A stretch of 5,418 bases of DNA from an uncultured Bacilli bacterium. GTDB taxonomy: Bacteria > Bacillota_I > Bacilli_A > RF39 > UBA660. The notes under the pieces are model-generated. The model had not been told where the DNA came from and did no database searches. It worked only from the letters and a program-made list of their open reading frames with translations. How positions within the stretch are numbered: the first letter of the stretch is position 1; every line of letters starts with the position of its first letter. The stretch covers positions 1 through 5,418 of the forward strand of contig CAJGDV010000084.1 in the NCBI GenBank assembly GCA_904502155.1. The letters run 5' to 3'. Made by a program: the position numbers and the translations under genes. Positions 1 to 4,971 of the stretch are shown here, piece by piece.

Positions 1-51
1 AAAGGTATAAGACCAGTAATAACAATACCAAAAATATTATTAGAAAGTTAA
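1..51 (+). CDS. 3' end of an unidentified, probably surface-exposed protein (partial)
   Basis: Frame 1 is open from the window edge to a TAA at 49-51 and encodes KGIRPVITIPKILLES. A strong terminator begins on the last base of its stop, which supports a real gene end. The (V/I)RPVI(T/S)I ending resembles, from memory, the C-termini of secreted or prepilin-type proteins in Firmicutes whose last strand reads GVRPVI followed by a short polar tail. That would fit the prepilin genes at the right side of the window, but 16 residues cannot establish a family. The product is unknown and the start lies outside the window. Confidence 0.6.
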   Translation, partial: KGIRPVITIPKILLES

Positions 52-78
52 AAAACCTAACAATTGTTAGGTTTTTTT
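50..78. terminator. Bidirectional Rho-independent terminator
   Basis: Positions 50-77 form a perfect 28-bp palindrome centred between 63 and 64. Its core is CCTAACAATTGTTAGG, flanked by an A-run on the left and a T-run on the right. Read on either strand it gives a stem with a small AATT loop followed by six or more U residues. It lies between two converging genes, overlapping the end of the plus-strand stop codon and reaching the clpP stop codon at 77-79, so it probably ends both transcripts. Confidence 0.9.
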
Positions 79-643
79 ATAATATTTCATCAACTAAACC
101 ATAATCTAAAGCTTCTTTTGCAGATAAATAATAATCTCTATCTGTATCATTTTCAACAATTTTAAGAGGTTTACCAGTGTTATCTGAAAGCATGACGTTT
201 ATTTTTTCTTTAATTCTTAAAATATGTTCTGCAGCAATTTTAATTTCAGTAGCCTGTCCACTAGCACCACCTAACGGCTGATGAATCATTACTTCACTAT
301 TAGGAAGGCAATATCTTTTCCCCTTAGTTCCACTAGAAAGTAAAAGGGCACCCATACTTGCAGCACAACCCATACAAATAGTTTTAACATCACTCTTAAT
401 TAAATTAAAAGTATCATAAATAGCAAGTCCAGCAGAAACAGAACCACCAGGAGAATTAATATAAACACTAATATCATCATGACTTAAACTATCAAGATAT
501 AAAAGTTGTGCTATAACAATATTAGCAGAACTATCATTAATTTCTCCTCCTAAAATAATAATTCGATCTTTAAGTAATCTAGAATATAAATCATAAGCAT
601 GTTCACCATCACGACCTCGTTCAATAATTGTAGGAATAAGCAT
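77..643 (-). CDS. clpP: ATP-dependent Clp protease proteolytic subunit ClpP
   Basis: The 188-aa product is the serine peptidase chamber subunit of the Clp system. In the family, it stacks as two heptameric rings in the cytosol and degrades proteins fed by ClpX or ClpC/ClpA-type ATPases. The catalytic triad is visible as Ser96 (in GCAASMGA), His121 (MIHQPLGG) and Asp170 (NDTDRDYYL). The oxyanion-strand motif SPGGS is at 64-68. The N-terminus (MLIPTIIERG...AYDLYSRLLKDRI) closely matches the mature Bacillus-type protein, so no long propeptide is present. It ends at ...LVDEIL, without the short charged tail seen in Bacillus ClpP. The ATG at 643 follows AGGAGG (650-655) with a 6-nt spacer, which fixes the start. 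It is a single-gene minus-strand unit, divergent from the nucleoside kinase gene. No Clp ATPase gene is adjacent, and I see no CtsR heptad repeat or CIRCE element upstream. Confidence 0.97.
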   Translation of the reverse strand: MLIPTIIERGRDGEHAYDLYSRLLKDRIIILGGEINDSSANIVIAQLLYLDSLSHDDISVYINSPGGSVSAGLAIYDTFNLIKSDVKTICMGCAASMGALLLSSGTKGKRYCLPNSEVMIHQPLGGASGQATEIKIAAEHILRIKEKINVMLSDNTGKPLKIVENDTDRDYYLSAKEALDYGLVDEIL

Positions 644-682
644 ATTCCACCTCCTAATTTATATTATGTAAATTAGACATTG

Positions 683-692
683 ATTATATACA
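683..692 (-). promoter_or_regulatory. Candidate clpP promoter -10 region
   Basis: Read on the minus strand, TTGTATATAAT ends at 683, with a perfect TATAAT at 688-683 and a TG dinucleotide two bases upstream, at about 692-691. No good -35 box is seen at the usual distance, so this may be an extended -10 type promoter. Transcription would start near 675, giving a leader of about 30 nt that contains the AGGAGG site. Confidence 0.5.
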
Positions 693-723
693 AAAATAAA
701 AAAATTTGATAAAATTGTATATA
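685..723. repeat. 9-bp inverted repeat in the clpP / nucleoside kinase divergent promoter region
   Basis: TATATACAA at 685-693 is the exact reverse complement of TTGTATATA at 715-723, with 21 bp between the arms. The left arm overlaps the candidate clpP -10, and the right arm starts on the last base of the candidate kinase -10. It could be an operator for a dimeric regulator acting on both genes, or a by-product of two AT-rich promoters facing away from each other. The arms are low-complexity, so chance is a real alternative. Confidence 0.35.
707..715 (+). promoter_or_regulatory. Candidate extended -10 promoter for the nucleoside kinase-gap unit
   Basis: TGATAAAAT fits the extended -10 form TGn-TAnAAT, and a T-rich stretch rather than a clear -35 lies upstream. 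The predicted start near 722 leaves a short leader of about 18 nt. AGAGGG (728-733) lies 6 nt before the ATG at 740. The same TG-n-TATAAT style precedes the pilin-like gene at 4656, suggesting it is the usual promoter form in this genome. Confidence 0.5.
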
Positions 724-739
724 GAATAGAGGGATAATT

Positions 740-2404
740 ATGGATAACACAATTAAAGTAACATACAAAGATGAATTACCTAAAGTATTTCCAAAAAATA
801 TTGATTTATATCAAATCAGTAAAACTTGGCAAAAAAATTACAATTATCCAATATTAGTAGCAAAAGTAGATAATGACATAACTAACTTAAATACTATTAT
901 TGAAAAAAAATGTAATGTTGATTTTTATGACCGTAGTTCAACTGAAGGAAATACTGTATATTGCTCAAGCTTACAATTTATGCTTATTGTTGCTGTTAAA
1001 AGAGTATTTGGTAAAGAAGCAGTAGTAAAAATAGAACATTCTATTGATAAAGGGATTTACTGTGAAATTAGAGGGGTAAAACTAGATAAGGTTAAACTTA
1101 AAAAAGTTGAAGATGAAATGTATAAATTAGTTGAAGAAGATCTAAAATTCACAAGAGTTTCTGTTCCAAGATTAGATGCTATCAAATTCTTTAGAAAAGA
1201 AAAAGAATTTGATAAAGTAAATGTATTAAGATATATAAGTAATACATTTGTTAATTTATATCGTTTAGACGATGTATATGATTACTTTTTTACTGAAATG
1301 GCATATTCAACAAGTCAAATTACTTCATTTAAATTAACATATGTTAAAGGTGATGGATTTGTACTTGGAATGCCTGATACATTTAATCCAGAATGTACAC
1401 TTGATTATAAACATCATCGTTTAGTATTTGATAAATTTTTAGATTATACTAAATGGGGTGAAAAAATTGGAATTGACTGTGCATTTGATTTAAATAAAAT
1501 TGTATCACAAGGTAGATATGATGAAGTTATTAGATTAGCAGAAGCTAATTTTGAAAGTCAATTAGCTAATGTTAGTAATCTAGTTTATCATGACCGTAAA
1601 AATATTAAAATTGTTTTAATAGCTGGTCCTTCATCAAGTGGTAAAACAACAACAAGTAAAAAACTTGCAGTATATTTACAAACATTAGGATTTAGAACAC
1701 ATGCTATATCAGTAGATGATTATTTCCTAAATCGTGTTGATACACCAAAATTACCTAATGGAGAATATGATTTTGAAAGTATTAGAGCAATTGATTTAGA
1801 ATTATTTAATAAACAATTATCAGAATTATTAGAAGGTAAAAATGTTTTATTACCACAATATAACTTTGTAACAGGAGAAAAAGAATATAAAAACAAATGG
1901 TTAAAAATAAAAGATAATGATATAATTATCATAGAAGGATTACATGCTTTAAATGAAGAATTAACAGTAGCTGTTGAAAGAAAAAATAAATTTAAAGTAT
2001 ATATAAGTCCTTTAACACAATTAAATATAGATAATCATAATAGAATTCATACTAGTGATACTAGAAGACTTAGAAGAATTATTAGAGATAATAAATATAG
2101 AGGACATTCAGCATCTGATACACTTGCAATGTGGAAAAATATTAGAGCTGGAGAAGAACAATATATATTCCCATTCCAAGATGATGCTGATGTAGTTATA
2201 AATACAGCATTAGTATATGAACTTGGAGTATTAAAAACATATGCAGAACCATTATTATTCTCAGTAGAAGAAGATGATCCTGTATATCCAGAAGCTATTA
2301 GATTAATTAATTTCTTAAGAAACTTCTTATCAATACCAAGTGATGAAGTACCAAAAGATTCAATATTAAGAGAATTTATTGGTGGAAGTGGATTTAAGGA
2401 TTAA
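740..2404 (+). CDS. Nucleoside (uridine-type) kinase with N-terminal ThrRS-like TGS/SAD region
   Basis: The 554-aa product belongs to the long bacterial nucleoside kinase family related to uridine kinase and phosphoribulokinase. It probably phosphorylates uridine or a similar nucleoside using a nucleoside triphosphate. Residues ~1-65 look like a TGS domain, and ~66-270 like the second additional domain of threonyl-tRNA synthetase (for example VKRVFGKEAVVKIEHSIDKGIYCEI read in two parts, 87-111). The kinase domain spans ~288-510. It has Walker A GPSSSGKTT at 296-304, SVDDYF at 324-329 for substrate and metal contacts, IIIIEGLHALN at 395-405 (Walker B-like strand), and an arginine-rich lid (TRRLRRIIRD, 441-450). 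The HxxxH editing motif expected in a ThrRS SAD is replaced by CSSLQ (75-79), so aminoacyl-tRNA editing is unlikely. This loss is, as I recall, usual in the family. The length is typical and there is no damage. It is followed after 29 bp by gap, probably on the same transcript. The exact nucleoside substrate is not shown by sequence. Confidence 0.9.
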   Translation: MDNTIKVTYKDELPKVFPKNIDLYQISKTWQKNYNYPILVAKVDNDITNLNTIIEKKCNVDFYDRSSTEGNTVYCSSLQFMLIVAVKRVFGKEAVVKIEHSIDKGIYCEIRGVKLDKVKLKKVEDEMYKLVEEDLKFTRVSVPRLDAIKFFRKEKEFDKVNVLRYISNTFVNLYRLDDVYDYFFTEMAYSTSQITSFKLTYVKGDGFVLGMPDTFNPECTLDYKHHRLVFDKFLDYTKWGEKIGIDCAFDLNKIVSQGRYDEVIRLAEANFESQLANVSNLVYHDRKNIKIVLIAGPSSSGKTTTSKKLAVYLQTLGFRTHAISVDDYFLNRVDTPKLPNGEYDFESIRAIDLELFNKQLSELLEGKNVLLPQYNFVTGEKEYKNKWLKIKDNDIIIIEGLHALNEELTVAVERKNKFKVYISPLTQLNIDNHNRIHTSDTRRLRRIIRDNKYRGHSASDTLAMWKNIRAGEEQYIFPFQDDADVVINTALVYELGVLKTYAEPLLFSVEEDDPVYPEAIRLINFLRNFLSIPSDEVPKDSILREFIGGSGFKD

Positions 2405-2433
2405 AATATAACATAAAGAAAGAAGGCAAAAAA

Positions 2434-3441
2434 ATGATTAAAGTAGCAATTAATGGATTTGGAAGAATAGGAAGATTAGCATTCCGTCAAATGTTTGAAT
2501 TAGATAATTATGAAGTAGTAGCAATCAACGACTTAACTAGTCCTGATATGTTAGCACATTTATTAAAATACGATTCAGCACAAAAAAGATATGATGGACA
2601 TACTGTTGAAGCAAAAGAAGAAAGTATTGTTGTAGATGGTAAAGAAATTAGAATTTATAAAGAAGCTGATCCATCTAATTTACCATGGAGAGAATTAGAT
2701 GTAGATGTTGTATTAGAATGTACAGGATTTTTCTGTTCAAAAGAAAAATCAATGGCACATATTAATGCAGGAGCTAAAAATGTTATTATTTCAGCACCAG
2801 CAGGTGAAGATTTAAAAACAGTAGTTTATGGTGTAAATGAAAATATTTTAACTGAAGAAGATAATATTATTAGTGCAGCTTCATGTACTACTAACTGTTT
2901 AGCGCCAATGGCTAAAGCATTAAATGATTTTGCAAAAATTAAATCAGGAATTATGACTACTGTACATGCTTATACAGGAGATCAAATGATTTTAGATGGA
3001 CCACATAGAAAAGGTGATTTACGTCGTGCTAGAGCAGGAGCAGTAAACATTGTTCCTAATTCAACAGGTGCTGCTAAAGCTATTGGTTTAGTAATTCCAG
3101 AATTAAAAGGAAAATTAATTGGTTCAGCACAACGTGTACCAGTTCCAACAGGTTCAACAACAATTTTAATTGCAGTTGTAGAAGGAAAAGATTTAACTAA
3201 AGAAAAAATTAATGAATACATGAAAAAAGTAAGTAATGATTCATATGGATATACTGAAGAACCACTAGTATCTTCTGATATTATTGGTATTACTTATGGT
3301 TCATTATTTGATGCTACTCAAACAATGGTATCTGAAATTGGTGAAGGATTATATCAAGTTCAAGTTGTAGCATGGTATGATAATGAAAATAGTTATACAA
3401 CTCAAATGATTAAAACTGCAAAATATATGATGGAAAAATAG
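2434..3441 (+). CDS. gap: Glyceraldehyde-3-phosphate dehydrogenase, type I
   Basis: The 335-aa cytosolic enzyme converts glyceraldehyde-3-phosphate, NAD+ and phosphate to 1,3-bisphosphoglycerate in glycolysis; it normally works as a homotetramer. The Rossmann motif NGFGRIGR is at 7-14. Asp33 in INDLT, at the end of the second strand, favours NAD over NADP. The active-site segment SCTTNCLAP has catalytic Cys151, and His178 (TTVHAYTGDQ) is the base. The phosphate-site region RRARAGAVNIVPNSTGAAKA (198-217) and the C-terminal WYDNENSY (314-321) are intact. Length and motif order are standard. The ATG follows AGAAGG (2421-2426) with a 7-nt spacer. The gene sits 29 bp downstream of the nucleoside kinase with no terminator between them, and no other glycolytic gene is adjacent. 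The stop codon TAG shares its last base with the terminator stem that follows. In this position it is most likely the glycolytic (gapA-type) enzyme. Confidence 0.98.
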   Translation: MIKVAINGFGRIGRLAFRQMFELDNYEVVAINDLTSPDMLAHLLKYDSAQKRYDGHTVEAKEESIVVDGKEIRIYKEADPSNLPWRELDVDVVLECTGFFCSKEKSMAHINAGAKNVIISAPAGEDLKTVVYGVNENILTEEDNIISAASCTTNCLAPMAKALNDFAKIKSGIMTTVHAYTGDQMILDGPHRKGDLRRARAGAVNIVPNSTGAAKAIGLVIPELKGKLIGSAQRVPVPTGSTTILIAVVEGKDLTKEKINEYMKKVSNDSYGYTEEPLVSSDIIGITYGSLFDATQTMVSEIGEGLYQVQVVAWYDNENSYTTQMIKTAKYMMEK

Positions 3442-3463
3442 GACTTTAAAAAAGTCCTTTTTT
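3441..3463 (+). terminator. Rho-independent terminator of the kinase-gap unit
   Basis: GGACTTT (3441-3447) pairs with AAAGTCC (3451-3457) across an AAA loop, followed by six T residues (3458-3463). The first G of the stem is the third base of the gap stop codon, so no untranslated spacer is left. The T-run leads straight into the promoter of the next gene. Confidence 0.9.
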
Positions 3464-3473
3464 GTTATATAAT
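3463..3473 (+). promoter_or_regulatory. Candidate promoter for the first prepilin gene
   Basis: TGTTATATAAT starts on the last T of the gap terminator. It can be read as an extended -10 (TG-T-TATATA) or as TATAAT at 3468-3473. No clear -35 is seen. The start of transcription would fall at about 3478-3480, immediately before the ribosome site AGGTG (3480-3484), giving an almost leaderless mRNA with only ~10 nt before the ATG. A near copy of this arrangement precedes the gene at 4656. Confidence 0.5.
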
Positions 3474-3489
3474 CATAATAGGTGATAAT

Positions 3490-4365
3490 ATGAAAAATAA
3501 AGGTTTTACACTTGTTGAATTATTAGCTATTCTAGGTTTATTAGCAGTTATAACATTAATTACAATTCCTGCTGTAGATGGCATAATAAAGAAAAATAAG
3601 AAAAAAATGTATGTACAACAAATAGAAACAATAAGAAATGGATTAAAAACTTGGGGAGATGCTAATGTTGAAATGTTACCTGAAGAATCAGGTGATGTAT
3701 TACCACTAAACTTAGGTTATTTAAAGTCTCAAGGGTTTGTTAAACCTGATATGATTAATCCTATGAATGATAAATGTTATGCAAATGATATTAAATTATA
3801 TATTAAAAAAATAAATGAAAACTATGAATATATAGTAGATGAAGAATCAGGATCTGAACCTACTACAAGTGATTGTAGTCCAGGAAGTAATAATATAGAA
3901 GAAGAACCATCAAATTTATACACTAGAACAGAATTTAATGGATTATGGCAAGATACCATTGATATAGATTGGAATGCTCAATATGTAGAAATTCAATTTG
4001 ATTCTAATCCAATTGTTGAAGATCTGTTTATGGGACACCACTTTTTTATAATAATGCTTGGAACATCTACACATAAATTTGTTGAGGAAATCAGTGCAAA
4101 AGAAGATGGTGGTACTTATGAAATTTATGCTCATAGTGTTCGCCAAAGTGTAACTGGTAGTCCTTGTACTAATGATGTTCTAAAACTTTCAAAAGCTAAA
4201 GGTTTTGAACTTTTAAATGATGGTGAAGTTGTAGGGACTTTTAATGACAGTTTAGGTATTACATCTTCGTCAAAGCTTGTTTTAAGTAATCAGATTGGAG
4301 AAGGAACAGGTCATGCTAGATATGGACACCTTCCATTAATTCGTATTGAAGTTAAAAATTTATAA
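3490..4365 (+). CDS. Prepilin-like protein with an unrecognised C-terminal domain
   Basis: The 291-aa product starts with a classic prepilin signal, MKNKG|FTLVELLA: a short basic leader, predicted cleavage and N-methylation after Gly5, and Glu10 as the mature Glu5. A hydrophobic helix follows (to ~28), then a basic turn KKNKKK (34-39). Residues ~40-115 form the pilin core, with LKSQGFVKPDMINPMND at 78-94. An acidic, Ser/Gly-rich linker (~118-141) leads to a C-terminal domain (~142-291) that looks beta-rich with many aromatic and charged residues. I do not recognise it. Cysteines are at 96, 129 and 226; 96 and 129 could form a disulphide outside the membrane. The protein should be inserted in the membrane, processed by a prepilin peptidase and built into a pilus or pseudopilus; neither peptidase nor ATPase is in the window. 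The start is set by AGGTG at 3480-3484. It is a monocistronic unit with its own promoter and terminator. The C-terminal domain uses CTN leucine codons far more than the N-terminal part. Confidence 0.88.
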   Translation: MKNKGFTLVELLAILGLLAVITLITIPAVDGIIKKNKKKMYVQQIETIRNGLKTWGDANVEMLPEESGDVLPLNLGYLKSQGFVKPDMINPMNDKCYANDIKLYIKKINENYEYIVDEESGSEPTTSDCSPGSNNIEEEPSNLYTRTEFNGLWQDTIDIDWNAQYVEIQFDSNPIVEDLFMGHHFFIIMLGTSTHKFVEEISAKEDGGTYEIYAHSVRQSVTGSPCTNDVLKLSKAKGFELLNDGEVVGTFNDSLGITSSSKLVLSNQIGEGTGHARYGHLPLIRIEVKNL

Positions 4366-4368
4366 AAT

Positions 4369-4392
4369 AGAGAGATTATTGTCTCTCTTTTT
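4369..4392 (+). terminator. Rho-independent terminator of the first prepilin gene
   Basis: AGAGAGA (4369-4375) pairs with TCTCTCT (4382-4388) around the loop TTATTG, and the arm runs into TTTTT (4388-4392), then more T-rich sequence. It begins 4 bp after the TAA of the prepilin gene. Confidence 0.85.
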
Positions 4393-4418
4393 GTTTCTTT
4401 ATAATATACCTATATAAT
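4391..4418 (+). promoter_or_regulatory. Possible promoter after the first prepilin terminator
   Basis: TTGTTT at 4391-4396, inside the T-tract of the terminator, is 16 bp from a perfect TATAAT at 4413-4418. If active, it would start a transcript near 4425 that runs toward the orphan terminator at 4600-4627. In such AT-rich DNA a TATAAT by chance is common, so the call is weak. Confidence 0.3.
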
Positions 4419-4627
4419 GGCGACAATAAAAAAATAGTAATATAAATAATGAAGTAGAAAATAATGGAAATCCAATTATTACGCATCTAAAAAATATAGT
4501 TTAAAATACTAATTTTTATTTATTTGATAGTTTTTTCATACATCATACTTCTTTGGAAGTTCTAATAATGATACATATTGCGCCGTAATTGCAAAGAATA
4601 GAAAATCTTTTTAGATTTTCTTTTTTT
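4419..4627 (+). ncRNA. Candidate small RNA / gene-free stretch
   Basis: No convincing coding region lies between 4393 and 4655; only open frames under ten codons begin with ATG on the plus strand (for example at 4418 and 4464). The stretch has a possible promoter at its left end, a small hairpin (ACTTC 4547-4551 with GAAGT 4556-4560, loop TTTG), a short GC-richer patch (GCGCCG, about 4580-4585) and a strong terminator at its right end with no gene in front of it. That pattern fits a small transcript of about 200 nt. I recognise no known RNA family. A decayed gene or plain spacer is equally possible. Confidence 0.25.
4600..4627 (+). terminator. Rho-independent terminator with no obvious gene upstream
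   Basis: GAAAATCT (4601-4608) pairs with AGATTTTC (4613-4620) across TTTT, and A4600-T4621 extends the stem to 9 bp. Seven T residues (4621-4627) follow. It is more than 230 bp past the stop of the preceding prepilin gene, which already has its own terminator. It therefore ends a separate transcript, or insulates the pilin-like pair downstream from read-through. Confidence 0.8.
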
Positions 4628-4628
4628 A

Positions 4629-4637
4629 TGTTATAAT
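4629..4637 (+). promoter_or_regulatory. Extended -10 promoter for the pilin-like gene pair
   Basis: TGTTATAAT is a perfect extended -10 (TG-T-TATAAT). It lies 1 bp after the terminator T-tract, which supplies an AT-rich upstream region instead of a -35 box. Transcription should begin near 4643, directly before the AGGGTG ribosome site, so the leader would be only about 12 nt. It closely resembles the element at 3463-3473. Confidence 0.6.
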
Positions 4638-4643
4638 TATAAT

Positions 4644-4658
4644 AGGGTGATAATATTG
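4644..4658 (+). promoter_or_regulatory. Ribosome binding site that points to a TTG start
   Basis: AGGGTG (4644-4649) lies 6 nt before TTG at 4656-4658. A longer reading from GTG at 4647 is unlikely because that codon is inside the ribosome site. Comparison with the leader of the first prepilin gene (AGGTGATAATATG at 3480-3492) shows the same sequence with an extra G in the ribosome site and an extra T that turns ATATG into ATATTG. Confidence 0.75.
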
Positions 4659-4970
4659 AAAAATAAAATAAAATATTTATTAATAATATGTATCATATAT
4701 TCTATATTTTATCCAATAACAAAACAAATGGTATTTAAAAACTATATTATTGAAGCTGCAAAAAAATATATTACAGTAAATAAAATATTAGATTTAAATA
4801 AAGAAAATGCTAAAGCTGAATTACCTGTTTTAACATTAAAAAAAGAAAATTATATAAAATATTTAATAGAATCTCCAAGTAAAAATATTGATGTTAATTC
4901 ATATTATGTAGAACTATTAAATGAAAACGGAAAAATTAAATATAAACTTAAATATAAGAAAGAGGGTTAA
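4656..4970 (+). CDS. Small membrane-anchored pilin-like protein lacking a prepilin cleavage motif
   Basis: From the TTG start the product is 104 aa. It has a basic MKNKIK N-terminus, a hydrophobic helix at ~7-20 (YLLIICIIYSIFYP, no GFTLVE motif, no Glu5), then a soluble region. Residues 26-100 align by eye with residues 42-118 of the next gene product with only two one-residue gaps. VFKNYIIEAAKKYIT matches VFTTNVINAAKLYMT at 8 of 15 positions, and both end in a K-rich strand closing with LKY. I infer a pilin-fold relative that stays attached through an uncleaved N-terminal anchor. It could be a minor or initiating subunit, or a partner of the next prepilin. Its stop is one base before the ATG of that gene, and the downstream SD (AGAGGG, 4961-4966) is within its last codons, so the two are translationally coupled. 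No named family is recognised, and the hydrophobic stretch is short for a full pilin helix. Confidence 0.78.
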   Translation: MKNKIKYLLIICIIYSIFYPITKQMVFKNYIIEAAKKYITVNKILDLNKENAKAELPVLTLKKENYIKYLIESPSKNIDVNSYYVELLNENGKIKYKLKYKKEG

Positions 4971-4971
4971 T

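Noticed and set aside
644..739. CtsR or CIRCE (HrcA) heat-shock operator upstream of clpP
   Set aside because: Neither a GGTCAAA direct heptad repeat nor a TTAGCACTC/GAGTGCTAA palindrome is present on either strand.
1720..1932. Minus-strand open frame of 70 codons inside the nucleoside kinase gene
   Set aside because: It is opposite a well-conserved kinase domain, has no ribosome site, and its protein is low-complexity (Ser/Asn/Leu) as expected from a shadow frame.
2982..3221. Minus-strand open frame of 79 codons inside gap
   Set aside because: It lies wholly opposite highly conserved GAPDH sequence and shows no family features; it is a shadow of that gene.
3943..4146. Minus-strand open frame of 67 codons inside the first prepilin gene
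   Set aside because: No ribosome site, no recognisable protein, and it is opposite an intact plus-strand frame.
4537..4610. Minus-strand frame of about 23 codons with a protein-like ending (QYVSLLELPKKYDV)
   Set aside because: It has no start codon or ribosome site and an in-frame stop just upstream. It could be a gene remnant, but it is too short to support.
4647..4655. GTG at 4647 as the start of the small pilin-like gene
   Set aside because: The GTG is part of the AGGGTG ribosome site, and no other site lies upstream of it; TTG at 4656 has correct spacing and matches the start position in the similar leader at 3480-3492.
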